Part shown: piece by piece, positions 1 through 7,500 of the stretch
Layout of the letters: each line of letters begins with the position of its first letter
Numbering within the stretch: the stretch's first letter is position 1
From: Halolamina rubra
Lineage (GTDB): Archaea > Halobacteriota > Halobacteria > Halobacteriales > Haloferacaceae
Reading direction: 5' to 3'
Assembly: GCF_000739555.1 (NCBI RefSeq)
Contig: NZ_BBJN01000050.1
Location: 1-34,460, forward strand
DNA length: 34,460 nt
Position numbers and translations under genes: made by a program
The notes under the pieces: generated by a model
What the model was told of the DNA's origin: nothing
What the model saw: the letters and a program-made list of their open reading frames with translations, nothing else
Databases searched by the model: none

Positions 1-326
1 TCGCATCAGAAGCCGTCCTGTGGCGGACCACGGGGGCGGCGTCCTCATCTTTCTTCGGACCCGAGTATTTCGCCCGACTGGGCATAAACCCATCGGAAGC
101 GATCCGGGTCCACGCACCGTTCCCGAGTCGCCCCGGGCCGCGGCGCGTTCTTCGCATTCCATTCGATGGGTGTGTACTACTTAACCCTGATGTTTCGAAC
201 CCGTCCTGGGGCGCGTTGTCGTGCGGTTTCCGTTCACACTGTCGGCGCTCCGACACCGTCGACGCCGCCGGAACAGTATATAAGGGAACCCTTTATAAGG
301 GCTGGGTGAGCATTAAAGGCTGAACG
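1..326. other. Intergenic region upstream of tbp
   Basis: No convincing coding sequence is visible. A CAT at 4-6 could be the start codon of a leftward gene running out of the window, but only two codons would be present, so this cannot be tested. A weak AT-richer patch (ctacttaaccc, around 177-187) could be a promoter for either direction. The strong elements are the two TATA boxes next to tbp, listed separately. Confidence 0.5.
277..301 (+). promoter_or_regulatory. Double TATA-box promoter of tbp
   Basis: TATATAAGGG (277-286) and TTTATAAGGG (292-301) form a direct repeat of TATAAGGG with a 15-base period. The stretch between them is also nearly palindromic (TATAAGGG-AA-CCCTTTATA). The second box is about 30 bases before the tbp start codon, as expected for a short-leader haloarchaeal transcript. 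Two consensus boxes in front of the gene for the TATA-binding protein suggest autoregulation; that role is inference. Confidence 0.75.
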
Positions 327-887
327 ATGAGTTCGCCGGCAGACTCAATCGAGATCCAGAACGTGGTGGCATCGACGGGCATCGGGCAGGAGCTCGACCT
401 CGAAGCGTTGGCCGAAGACCTCCCCGGCGCCGACTTCAACCCGGACAACTTCCCCGGCCTCGTCTACCGGACCCAGAGTCCGAAGGCGGCGGCGCTGATC
501 TTCCGCTCGGGGAAGATCGTCTGCACGGGCGCGAAGAGCATCGACGACGTCCACGAGGCGCTGGGCATCATCTTCGAGAAGCTCCGGGACCTCACCATCC
601 CGGTCGAGGACGATCCCGAGATCACGGTCCAGAACATCGTCTCCAGCGCGGACCTGGGGCACAACCTCAACCTCAACGCCCTCGCGATCGGCCTCGGGCT
701 CGAGGACGTGGAGTACGAGCCCGAGCAGTTCCCCGGCCTCGTCTACCGCATGGACGAGCCCGACGTGGTGATCCTCCTGTTCGGCTCCGGGAAGATCGTC
801 ATCACGGGCGGGAAGCGCACCGAGGACGCCCAGGAGGCCGTCGAGCAGATCGTCGAGCGGATCGAGGGTCTCGGCCTCCTCAGCTGA
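327..887 (+). CDS. tbp: TATA-box binding protein (TBP)
   Basis: General transcription factor that binds and bends the TATA box and, with TFB, recruits RNA polymerase. The 186 residues consist of two imperfect repeats of about 90 residues, beginning near IEIQNVVAST and ITVQNIVSSA. Each carries the FPGLVYR segment and the FxSGKIVxTGxK(S/R) strand characteristic of archaeal and eukaryotic TBP. Length is typical of archaeal TBP and no C-terminal extension is seen. The ATG lies just after two TATA boxes, so the mRNA leader should be very short. Haloarchaea often encode several TBPs; which paralogue this is cannot be decided from the window. Identification is secure. Confidence 0.98.
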   Translation: MSSPADSIEIQNVVASTGIGQELDLEALAEDLPGADFNPDNFPGLVYRTQSPKAAALIFRSGKIVCTGAKSIDDVHEALGIIFEKLRDLTIPVEDDPEITVQNIVSSADLGHNLNLNALAIGLGLEDVEYEPEQFPGLVYRMDEPDVVILLFGSGKIVITGGKRTEDAQEAVEQIVERIEGLGLLS

Positions 888-914
888 ACCGTCGAGCACG
901 CTTCTTCCGACCCG

Positions 915-919
915 TTTTT
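915..919 (+). terminator. Oligo-T terminator candidate after tbp
   Basis: A run of five T sits 28 bases after the tbp stop codon in otherwise GC-rich sequence and before the promoter-like CACAAG element of the next gene. Archaeal RNA polymerase can terminate at such short oligo-T tracts. The position is suggestive only. Confidence 0.4.
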
Positions 920-933
920 CGCCCACACACCGG

Positions 934-949
934 CACAAGAGGCATAACC
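934..949 (+). promoter_or_regulatory. CACAAG/ATAA core promoter of the DUF4258-like gene
   Basis: CACAAG followed by GGCATAACC places a TATA-like centre about 26 bases before the GTG start at 972. A similar CACAAG-plus-TATA-like arrangement is found at 1603 and 22197, each at the same distance from a start codon. Confidence 0.5.
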
Positions 950-971
950 CTCCGGCGCAAACGCGGCGATA

Positions 972-1583
972 GTGGCATCCCGTGACCACGGCCCGGACGG
1001 CCGGGGCGCCCCGGGCCCAGAGACGCAGCACCGTACGGCCGAGCAGGCGACGGCCCCCGAGGCGGTCCGGCGGCAGCCGGAGGATCCGCCCATCCGGAAC
1101 CCGGGGCAGTACTCGCTGACCGACCACGTCCGCGAGCGGCTCGCCCAGGGCGGGCGCTACGTCACCCTCGACGGCATCGACGCCGCGATCCGCGAGGGGC
1201 AGCTCCGCTGGAACACCAGCGACGGCTGGCGGTTCGCCCGCGTCGAGGACGGCGTCCGGTTCGTGGTCGTCGTCTGTGACACCGAGACCGCCTCGCCCGT
1301 GGTCGTCACGGCGTGGACGGAGATCGACGACATCGGCGCCGCCGAGGCCTCGGAGCGCTGGGACCGGACCGACATCGAGACGATCCGCCTCCGCAGCACG
1401 CTCTCTGAGCGTTCCGACGAGCACGTGCCCGAACACATCCGCCCGCGCGACGTGCCCCGCCCGTTCTACGTCCGCGGCCACCACCTGGTCACCGACCCGG
1501 GCGACGGCCACCTGCGCTGTGTCAACTGTCACGGCCGCTTCCGCTCGAAGGGCGAACTCGACCGGGCTCGCTGTTCGCGCTAG
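972..1583 (+). CDS. DUF4258-like protein with C-terminal zinc-finger motif
   Basis: Unnamed haloarchaeal protein of 203 residues with a GTG start chosen because a promoter-like element lies about 26 bases upstream. The first 40 residues look disordered and acidic/proline-rich. Residues about 45-118 (SLTDHVRERL, an AIREG helix end, then VRFVVVV and PVVVTAW strands) resemble the DUF4258 fold, which belongs to the RelE/BrnT-like toxin superfamily; this is pattern recognition rather than a search result. The C-terminus has C183-x2-C186-H187 and C201, a likely metal site. It lies between tbp and the XPB-like helicase with its own promoter. No antitoxin-like partner is adjacent, so a toxin role is not supported. 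The function is unknown. Confidence 0.75.
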   Translation: MASRDHGPDGRGAPGPETQHRTAEQATAPEAVRRQPEDPPIRNPGQYSLTDHVRERLAQGGRYVTLDGIDAAIREGQLRWNTSDGWRFARVEDGVRFVVVVCDTETASPVVVTAWTEIDDIGAAEASERWDRTDIETIRLRSTLSERSDEHVPEHIRPRDVPRPFYVRGHHLVTDPGDGHLRCVNCHGRFRSKGELDRARCSR

Positions 1584-1602
1584 CCCGCGCGAGCGCGCGA
1601 GT

Positions 1603-1616
1603 CACAAGCCGTATTC
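1603..1616 (+). promoter_or_regulatory. CACAAGC-GTATTC promoter of the helicase gene
   Basis: CACAAGCCGTATTC; the TATTC centre is about 26 bases before the ATG at 1640. It is nearly identical to the element before the gene at 22233 (CACAAGCGGTATTC). It probably represents a BRE/TATA variant for a leaderless mRNA. Confidence 0.5.
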
Positions 1617-1639
1617 CCGCCGACCGCCAACCACGCCCA

Positions 1640-3514
1640 ATGACGGATCTCTCGCTCTCGGAGTTCTACGACGCCGTCGAGGCGACGGGGCGGCCGCTGC
1701 TCACCGCCGACGAGTTCGCCCGCCGGCTCGACGAGTCACAGGCCGACGCCGACGAGGCGCTCAGCCGACTCGCCGACCAAGGGCTACTCGAACGCGTCGA
1801 CGTGGAGAACGATCCAGTCGTCTGGTACCCGACGGAGTGGGGCGATCTCGCCTCCCGGGAACGCGTGGTCGTCTTCCCCGACCGCCGGGAGATCGTCGTC
1901 GACCGCCCGACCCAGTACACCCAGGCCCGGCTCTCACAGTTCGCCCACCTCGTCGACACCACGGGCACCGAGCCCGGCACCCGCGGCTACCTCTACCGCA
2001 TCCGTCCCGAGGACGTGTGGTCCGCTCCCTTCGACGGCGTCGCCGACCTGATCCTCGCGATGCGTGGGATCTTCCCCCGGCGCTACGAGGGGCTGGAGGA
2101 GTGGGTCGAGAGCCAGTGGAAACGGGCCAACCGCTTCCGGCTCGACACCCACGAGGACGGCTACACCGTGCTGACCGCGGCCACCGACGACCTGCTGGGC
2201 AACGTCGCGATGGAGAAGCTCGACGACGACGCGATCCGCGCGCCCATCTCCGACACCGAGGCGTGGGTCAACGAGGACGCGATCGCGGGGATCAAGCGCA
2301 CCCTCTACGAGGCGGGCTACCCCGTCGTCGACGACCGCGACCTCGAGAGCGGCGACCCCATCGACGCCGAACTCGTCACGGAGCTCCGTGAGTACCAGCA
2401 GTCCTGGGTCGACAGCTTTCTCGAGAAGCAGGCCGGCGTGCTCGTCGGCCCGCCCGGCTCGGGCAAGACCGTCGCCGCGCTGGGGACGCTCACGGCGGTC
2501 GGCGGCGAGACGCTGATCCTCGTCCCCTCCCGCGAACTCGCGGGCCAGTGGCGCGAGGAGATCCAGCGGCACACCACCGTCGACGCCGAGCACGTCGGCG
2601 AGTACCACGGCGGCACCAAGCAGATCCGCCCGATCACGATCGCCACCTACCAGATCGCCGGGATGGACCGCCACCGGAAGCTGTTCGACGAGCGCGAGTG
2701 GGGGCTGATCGTGTTCGACGAGGCCCACCACGTCCCCGCGCCCGTGTTCCGGCAGTCCGCCGCGCTCCAGAGCAAACATCGACTCGGCCTGACGGCGACG
2801 CCCGTCCGGGAGAGCGACGACGAGACGGACATCTACACGCTGATCGGCCCGCCGCTGGGGACCGACTGGTCGGCGCTGTTCGACGCCGGCTTCGTCGCCG
2901 AACCGGAGGTCGAGCTCCGCTACCTCCCCTGGGACGACGAGCTGGCCGAGAACGAGTGGGGGAGCGCCGACGGCCGCGAGCGCCACCAGCTCGCCGCCAC
3001 CAACCCCCGGAAAGTCGAGGAGATCGAGCGACTGCTCGCCGACGCCGACGGGAAGGCGCTGGTGTTCGTCGACTACCTCGACCAGGGCGAGGCGATCGCC
3101 GACGCGCTCGACGCCGCGTTCGTCTCGGGGGAGACCCCCCACCACCGACGCGAGAAGCTGTTCGAGTCGTTCCGCACGGGCGAGCGCGAGGCGCTGGTCG
3201 TCTCCCGCGTCGGCGACGAGGGGATCGACCTGCCGAACGCCGAGCTCGCAGTCGTCGCTTCCGGCCTCGGCGGCTCCCGCCGCCAGGGCGCCCAGCGCGC
3301 GGGGCGCACGATGCGCCCGGTCGGGCGCGCGGAGGTGGTCGTGCTCGCGACCCACGGCACCCGCGAGGAGGAGTTCGCCCGCAAGCAGATGCGCCACCTC
3401 GCTGAGAAGGGCGTCCGCGTCCACGAGACCGTCGTCGGCGACGCGGCCGACGGCGACGACGGAGAGCCGGGCGACGAGGAAGACGCGAGCGGCGACGACG
3501 CCACCGCGGAGTAG
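1640..3514 (+). CDS. XPB/Rad25-like DEAH superfamily 2 helicase
   Basis: Predicted 3'-5' DNA helicase/translocase of the XPB (Rad25) type, ATP-driven, probably acting in DNA repair or transcription-coupled remodelling. The 624 residues comprise an N-terminal winged-helix-like region (about 1-60), a haloarchaeal-specific middle (about 60-240) and two RecA-like domains. Visible motifs are Walker A GPPGSGKT (270-277), DEAH (360-363), LTATP (384-388) and motif VI QRAGRTMR (552-559). The acidic tail (about 595-624) is typical halophilic decoration. The Bax1 nuclease that accompanies XPB in many archaea is not adjacent; instead a RarA-C-like protein follows 57 bases later under its own TTTAGA box. 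The exact substrate is inference. Confidence 0.93.
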   Translation: MTDLSLSEFYDAVEATGRPLLTADEFARRLDESQADADEALSRLADQGLLERVDVENDPVVWYPTEWGDLASRERVVVFPDRREIVVDRPTQYTQARLSQFAHLVDTTGTEPGTRGYLYRIRPEDVWSAPFDGVADLILAMRGIFPRRYEGLEEWVESQWKRANRFRLDTHEDGYTVLTAATDDLLGNVAMEKLDDDAIRAPISDTEAWVNEDAIAGIKRTLYEAGYPVVDDRDLESGDPIDAELVTELREYQQSWVDSFLEKQAGVLVGPPGSGKTVAALGTLTAVGGETLILVPSRELAGQWREEIQRHTTVDAEHVGEYHGGTKQIRPITIATYQIAGMDRHRKLFDEREWGLIVFDEAHHVPAPVFRQSAALQSKHRLGLTATPVRESDDETDIYTLIGPPLGTDWSALFDAGFVAEPEVELRYLPWDDELAENEWGSADGRERHQLAATNPRKVEEIERLLADADGKALVFVDYLDQGEAIADALDAAFVSGETPHHRREKLFESFRTGEREALVVSRVGDEGIDLPNAELAVVASGLGGSRRQGAQRAGRTMRPVGRAEVVVLATHGTREEEFARKQMRHLAEKGVRVHETVVGDAADGDDGEPGDEEDASGDDATAE

Positions 3515-3542
3515 TCGCCCGCCGACCCGCCTACCGAGAGCG

Positions 3543-3548
3543 TTTAGA
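3543..3548 (+). promoter_or_regulatory. TATA-like box (TTTAGA)
   Basis: TTTAGA within the 57-base gap between the helicase gene and the next gene lies 27 bases before the ATG at 3572. The downstream gene may therefore be transcribed independently of the helicase. Confidence 0.4.
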
Positions 3549-3571
3549 CGCCGGGCGCCGGCGACGGACAC

Positions 3572-4333
3572 ATGGACGACGATCGCCAGGCGACGTTCGG
3601 AACCGACGGCACGCTGGAGACGGACCGACCCCCGGAGGCCGCCGGCGAGGACGACTTCGGCGAGGAGAAGGATCCCGACGAGACCGACGGCGGGTTCAGC
3701 CGCTACGTCGTCTCGAGCCTGCTCCAGAAGGCGGTCCGTCGCTCCGACGAGGAGGTCGCGGCGTGGGCGGCCTGGGAGCTCGCGCGCTCGGGGTTCGGCT
3801 GGAACCTCTGGGAGCGGCTGAACCTCTACGTCGTCGAGGACCTCCGGGCCGGCCAGGACGTGGCGACCCAGGTCGCGCGCTACGAGGAGCTGGCGACCGA
3901 GCGCTGGGAGGCCGACGAGTGGCGCGGCCGCCTCTGTGCGATCCACGCGGCGCTCGCGTGTGCCCGCGCGCAGTCGTCACGCGAGGCCTCAAACGCCGAC
4001 GAGTACTTCGGCGCCGTCGCGGAGCACCGGGCCGAGGCCCGCGAACGCGGCGAGGCGCCGAGCCACGACTTCCCGGTCGGCGACCTCGAGCCCGAGGGGC
4101 GCTTCGACGCCGTCTTCGACGGGCACACGGGCGAGGGGTCGCGCCGCGACCGCGGGACGGCGTTCTTCAAAACCCACGGCGCCCGCGTCGGCCCGGAGGG
4201 CGAGGGCGACCTCAGCGCCCGCTGGCAGCGCCTCGCGATGGTGCTGTCGTCGACGGAGTTCGACGAGGCCGACATCGAGCGCGCGCTGGAACCGACCGAC
4301 GCCGACGACCCGTGGAAGGATCCGGAGGCGTAG
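3572..4333 (+). CDS. Stand-alone protein resembling the RarA/MgsA C-terminal domain
   Basis: A 253-residue protein without an ATPase domain. After an acidic, probably disordered leader (about 1-40), residues about 45-190 follow the layout of the C-terminal oligomerisation region of the replication-restart ATPase RarA/MgsA: a helix with SSLLQKAVRRSDEEVAAWAAWELARS, then ERLNLYVVEDLRAG, then a helical stretch with LCAIHAALACARAQSSREA. In RarA this part drives tetramerisation and follows the AAA+ module, which is absent here. The acidic end (DADDPWKDPEA) is intact. It follows the XPB-like helicase, so a role in handling stalled forks or damaged DNA is plausible but inferred. The family assignment is from memory of motifs and is moderately sure. 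Confidence 0.72.
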   Translation: MDDDRQATFGTDGTLETDRPPEAAGEDDFGEEKDPDETDGGFSRYVVSSLLQKAVRRSDEEVAAWAAWELARSGFGWNLWERLNLYVVEDLRAGQDVATQVARYEELATERWEADEWRGRLCAIHAALACARAQSSREASNADEYFGAVAEHRAEARERGEAPSHDFPVGDLEPEGRFDAVFDGHTGEGSRRDRGTAFFKTHGARVGPEGEGDLSARWQRLAMVLSSTEFDEADIERALEPTDADDPWKDPEA

Positions 4334-4751
4334 TCGCGCCGCTGACGGGTGCTCGACTCCGGATCGACTTCGAGAGAACTCCGCTCTCTGCGAGTGTGAA
4401 GGGGAGCTTCGTCTCGCCCTCGGACGGTTTCGCCGTCCTCGGTGAGACAGAGTCGCGGCCCGACGACCGCGAAGTCGATCTGCCGTCGGCGGCACCCGGT
4501 CGCTCCGTGGTCCACGGGTTCGAACCGGCCCACGACCGGAAAAACGACATCGAACCCCGCGATCCCGAGACGGGAAAAGAGATGTACCACCGAGAACGGG
4601 AAGGTGGAGTTCCCGAACGGACGCTACGGGCACATTACTACCGACTCGTTCACTTCACCCGCCGGTGGAACGAGGGGGGCATCGACAGTATGAACGGACG
4701 TTCCGGTGGGAGACTCCACGAGATCGTCGTCGTCGGTCGTTCGCGGCACCG
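4334..4751. other. Intergenic region with small inverted repeats
   Basis: Of the 418 bases between the RarA-like gene and the convergent ATP-grasp gene, I see no credible gene: the open frames on both strands have biased, low-complexity translations. The stretch contains two short inverted repeats, GAGAG-7-CTCTC (4372-4388) and GGACGG-5-CCGTCC (4422-4438), which could act as transcription ends, and an isolated GGTTCGAACC palindrome at 4517-4526. It looks less GC-biased at third positions than neighbouring genes, consistent with non-coding or decayed DNA. Confidence 0.5.
4422..4438. repeat. Small hairpin GGACGG/CCGTCC
   Basis: Perfect 6-base inverted repeat with loop TTTCG, 88 bases after the stop codon of the RarA-like gene. 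It could be a transcript-end structure. No T-run follows. Confidence 0.4.
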
Positions 4752-5945
4752 CTACGAACGTTGTGGGGTGGGGGCCTCCCTGTCGGAGACATCGTCGGCG
4801 GGTGACCCGGTTACCTTCTCGTACGCCACCGCGGCGTAGTAGGCGACCTGTCCGACCGTCGGTAGCGGGTCCCGGAGGGAGACGATGTCGTGGGTACACG
4901 GCCGGGGAGACGGCGTGAGGAACTCCCTGACGGCACGCAGGCGGTCCGCTCGCTCCGTCAGCTGGAGTGCGTCCGTGAACAGACACCGCGAGCGGACACC
5001 GACGTCGTACTCGAGCACGGGGGGCGGGGACTCGTCGATCGCGAGTCGGTAGAGCAGGTACGGGAAGTCGACTCCGGCGAACGTCGACAGGGAGAGCGAC
5101 CCCCAGAACCGCGGGTTCAGCTCGATGAGTTTCGGCTCGCCGGTCCTGGCGTCGATCCGGAACTCCACCATCGCGAGCCCGCTCCAGTCGAGGGAAGTCA
5201 GGAACTCGTCGGCGACGGCGACGAGATCCGGGTCCGCGACCGTCTCTCGGTAGGTGCTCGCGCCACCCTCCGGGGGGCGCGAACGGAGGCGGCGCTGGAC
5301 CGTGAGCCCGACCATGGTCGTCGAGGCGTCGTAGAGCGTGTACACACCCCGCTCGCCGCCGTTGGGGACGAACTCCTGGAACAGCACGACGCCGAACCGC
5401 TCCTCGCCACGTCGTGTCGCCCGTTCGAGCTCGTCGGCGGACTCGCAGATGTAGACGTTCTTCCCGCCCTCGCCGAAGGGGTACTTGACGACGACAGGGT
5501 ACCCGAGTGTCGCCTCGACGTCGGCGAGGGACGCCTCGTCGGAGAACAACGTCTCGGGTAGTGGACTGCCGGCCTCGCGGGCCGCTTCGACGGTCCGGCG
5601 CTTGTCGAGGCCGACGAGGAGCTGCTCGTACGACGGGAACGGAACCGTCGTGTGACGTTCGAACCGGGACCGATTATGAACGACGGTCTCCACGGTCTGT
5701 TCGTTAATCGGCAACAGCACGTCGTAATCCCCCCTCGCGAGCTCCCCCTCGACGGCCTCGAGGAACTCGCCCGTCCGTCGCGCCGGGTCCGGATAGATCA
5801 GGTACCGGTCGACGTCCCGCGAGAACCGGGCGGCACTCCACCGCATCGAACTCGCCGCAGTCACGTCGATACCTCGGGCGGCCAACCGTCGGATCGCGAC
5901 CAGCCCGCTTTTCGCGTGTGCGTTGAGGACGAGTACAGAACTCAT
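4752..5945 (-). CDS. ATP-grasp domain protein (carboxylate-amine ligase-like)
   Basis: Predicted ATP-dependent ligase joining a carboxylate to an amine or thiol nucleophile through an acyl-phosphate. The 397 residues have the carbamoyl-phosphate-synthase-like layout: an N-terminal Rossmann-like domain (SVLVLNAHAKSGLVAIRR), ATP-binding K154 with the glycine-rich loop FGEGG (157-161), acidic E261 and the metal-binding ELNPR (275-279) followed by FWGS. The substrate is not predictable. It stands alone: no sugar-modifying or peptide genes are adjacent, and both flanks are long non-coding stretches near tRNA-Tyr, a common site of gene gain. Start is the ATG giving MSSVLVLNAH, matching the family N-terminus. 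Fold assignment is sure; role is not. Confidence 0.92.
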   Translation of the reverse strand: MSSVLVLNAHAKSGLVAIRRLAARGIDVTAASSMRWSAARFSRDVDRYLIYPDPARRTGEFLEAVEGELARGDYDVLLPINEQTVETVVHNRSRFERHTTVPFPSYEQLLVGLDKRRTVEAAREAGSPLPETLFSDEASLADVEATLGYPVVVKYPFGEGGKNVYICESADELERATRRGEERFGVVLFQEFVPNGGERGVYTLYDASTTMVGLTVQRRLRSRPPEGGASTYRETVADPDLVAVADEFLTSLDWSGLAMVEFRIDARTGEPKLIELNPRFWGSLSLSTFAGVDFPYLLYRLAIDESPPPVLEYDVGVRSRCLFTDALQLTERADRLRAVREFLTPSPRPCTHDIVSLRDPLPTVGQVAYYAAVAYEKVTGSPADDVSDREAPTPQRS

Positions 5946-6366
5946 GAGAGGCTCTTGACGACTACTGTGGGGGCGCCAGCGGTATTGTTAGTAAACATCG
6001 TGTCGAAGAAACACCGTCATACCCAGGTCGACGGTATGCGGCCGGACGGACCGCCCCCGAGCGTAATGCTCGATTACTGGTCCGAATCGGGAGCGACAGC
6101 TGCTGCGGGAGCGGGGGCCGATCGTTCCCCGAAAGGCCGTCGAGCGGTCCCGAGGTGCCTCGTCGGGTCCGGAACTGCGACTGCCCTGCTCGGAACACTG
6201 AAGCGGCGTTTCACTGCTCACGTCGGTCGGAGAAGTCCGCCCTGCCCGATTCGAACACAGTGAGACGTGCTCGCTTCGCTGCGCGCGACTCACAAGCTCA
6301 GATCGGCTCGGTTGGACACTCGGCTCTGACACGGTTCGCTACGCTCACCGGTCAGAAGCAAAGGTA
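5946..6366. other. Intergenic region between ATP-grasp gene and tRNA-Tyr
   Basis: 421 bases without a convincing gene. Open frames translate to serine/arginine-rich sequence with no recognisable motif. The part next to the ATP-grasp start (around 5980-5995, gtattgttagtaaac) is AT-richer and may hold its promoter. A partial copy of the tRNA-Tyr 3' end lies at 6236-6256. The remainder shows cgcttcgctgcgcg-type stretches often found beside haloarchaeal tRNA genes. Confidence 0.55.
6236..6256 (-). repeat. Imperfect copy of the tRNA-Tyr 3' end (possible att scar)
   Basis: The 21 bases match the T-loop, 3' acceptor strand and discriminator of tRNA-Tyr (6367-6387) at 19 positions, in the same orientation and 131 bases downstream of the tRNA. 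The rest of the tRNA is absent. Such partial tRNA duplications are left by integrases that recombine in tRNA 3' ends. No integrase gene is present in the window, so this would be a scar. A decayed unrelated tRNA is the alternative. Confidence 0.5.
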
Positions 6367-6440
6367 TCCGCCCTCCCCGATTTGAACGGGGGGCAAGCCG
6401 ATCTACAGTCGGCTGCTCTACCAGTCTGAGCTAAGGGCGG
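6367..6440 (-). tRNA. tRNA-Tyr (anticodon GUA)
   Basis: All arms fold on the minus strand: acceptor CCGCCCT/AGGGCGG, D-arm stem GCTC/GAGC, anticodon stem GCCGA/TCGGC around loop CTGTAGA, T-stem CCCCG/CGGGG around TTCAAAT, and discriminator A. Loop positions 34-36 read GTA, decoding Tyr codons. The C1-G72 pair is the archaeal tyrosine identity element recognised by archaeal TyrRS, supporting the call. No intron is seen and CCA is not encoded. A CTTAAG box lies 28-33 bases upstream (6468-6473). Confidence 0.97.
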
Positions 6441-6467
6441 GCACTCGTACGTAGGACCTGGTTCGGA

Positions 6468-6473
6468 CTTAAG
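6468..6473 (-). promoter_or_regulatory. TATA-like box of tRNA-Tyr
   Basis: CTTAAG on the minus strand, in the sequence CCTTAAGTCCGAACC, 28-33 bases upstream of the tRNA 5' end. This spacing fits an archaeal TATA box. Confidence 0.5.
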
Positions 6474-6576
6474 GATTGTCTCTTGGCTCCGCCACGTGTG
6501 CCGGTATCGCCCGCCGGCACGCCGCTGGATCCCCGGCTTCGAAACCGGTAAGCACGCGGAGTTTGGACCGTTTCCC

Positions 6577-7500
6577 GTGTCACTCGCCGCGATCGAGGAG
6601 CGCGTGCCGCCGATGGCCGGGCTCGCCGTCGCCGTCCTCGCCGTCAGCACCAGCGCGATCCTGATCCGCTGGTCGAGCGCGCCCAGCGTCGTCAAGGCGT
6701 TCTACCGGGTGGTGTTCACCACCGCGCTCCTGCTGCCGTGGGCGTTCGGCCGCTACCGCGGCGAGTTCCGCCGGATGAAGCCACAGGACCTGGGGGTCGC
6801 CGGCCTCACCGGCGTCGCGCTCGCGCTGCATTTCGCCGCCTGGTTCGAGAGCCTGAACCACACCTCCGTCGCCGCCAGCGTCACGCTGGTCCAGACCCAG
6901 CCGCTGTTCGTCGCCGTCGGCGCGTGGGCGCTGCTGGACGAGCGCCTGACCCGGCGGATGCTCGTCGGCATCTTCGTCGCACTGTTCGGCGCCGCCGCGA
7001 TGTCGCTCGGCGACCCCGTGCTGGCGCTGCTGGGCGTCGGGAACGCCGACGCGCTGGCGGGCACGGGGATGCTGGGGAACGCGCTCGCGCTCGTCGGCGC
7101 CGTCTCCGCCGCGGCGTACGTCCTCGCCGGGCGCTCCCTCCGTCAGCGCGTCTCGCTCGTCCCCTACGTCGTCGTGGTGTACCTCGCCTGCGCGGCCGTG
7201 CTGCTCGCGATCGCCGTCGCCCAGAACGCCCCGCTGGTCGACTACCCGCGGCGGGAGTGGCTGCTGTTCCTGGGGATGGCGGTCGGGCCCGGGATCTTCG
7301 GGCACACAGTGATCAACTGGGCGCTGGCCCACGTCGAGTCCGGCGTCGTCTCGGTGAGCCTGCTGGGCGAACCGGTCGGGAGCACGCTGCTCGCGATGCT
7401 GCTGCTCCCCGGGGAGATCCCGACGCCGACGACGATCGCCGGCGGCGCCGTCGTACTGCTCGGCATCTACGTCACCGCGGCCGCCCGGGACCGTGACTGA
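6577..7500 (+). CDS. EamA/DMT-family transporter
   Basis: Inner-membrane member of the drug/metabolite transporter superfamily. About ten hydrophobic segments are arranged as two EamA repeats, the second beginning near GNALALVGAVSAAAYVLAGR. The diagnostic features are the first-repeat FYRVVFTTALLLPWAF segment, the NHTSVAASVTLVQTQPLFVA segment, and the second-repeat ALAHVESGVVSVSLLGEPVGSTLLA segment. The GTG at 6577 (VSLAAIEERV) is preferred over the upstream open frame because the extension is proline/arginine-rich and runs back toward the tRNA promoter; this gives 307 residues, normal for the family. The substrate is unknown. The last 8 bases overlap the following DUF422-like gene, so the two are probably co-transcribed. 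Confidence 0.9.
   Translation: MSLAAIEERVPPMAGLAVAVLAVSTSAILIRWSSAPSVVKAFYRVVFTTALLLPWAFGRYRGEFRRMKPQDLGVAGLTGVALALHFAAWFESLNHTSVAASVTLVQTQPLFVAVGAWALLDERLTRRMLVGIFVALFGAAAMSLGDPVLALLGVGNADALAGTGMLGNALALVGAVSAAAYVLAGRSLRQRVSLVPYVVVVYLACAAVLLAIAVAQNAPLVDYPRREWLLFLGMAVGPGIFGHTVINWALAHVESGVVSVSLLGEPVGSTLLAMLLLPGEIPTPTTIAGGAVVLLGIYVTAAARDRD

Noticed and set aside
345..3946. Long antisense open frames over tbp, the DUF4258-like gene and the helicase gene
   Set aside because: They mirror the codon structure of clearly identified plus-strand genes. High G+C produces such shadows.
4517..4526. GGTTCGAACC as a tRNA T-arm or att remnant
   Set aside because: Only the 10-base palindrome matches a T-arm. 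No acceptor strand or match to tRNA-Tyr follows.
4442..4693. Possible 83-residue gene in the gap before the ATP-grasp gene
   Set aside because: No promoter, no motif, and codon positions lack the usual G/C bias of genes in this window.
5988..6332. 114-residue minus-strand open frame beside tRNA-Tyr
   Set aside because: Serine/arginine-rich translation, overlaps the tRNA 3'-end copy and lacks any recognisable motif.
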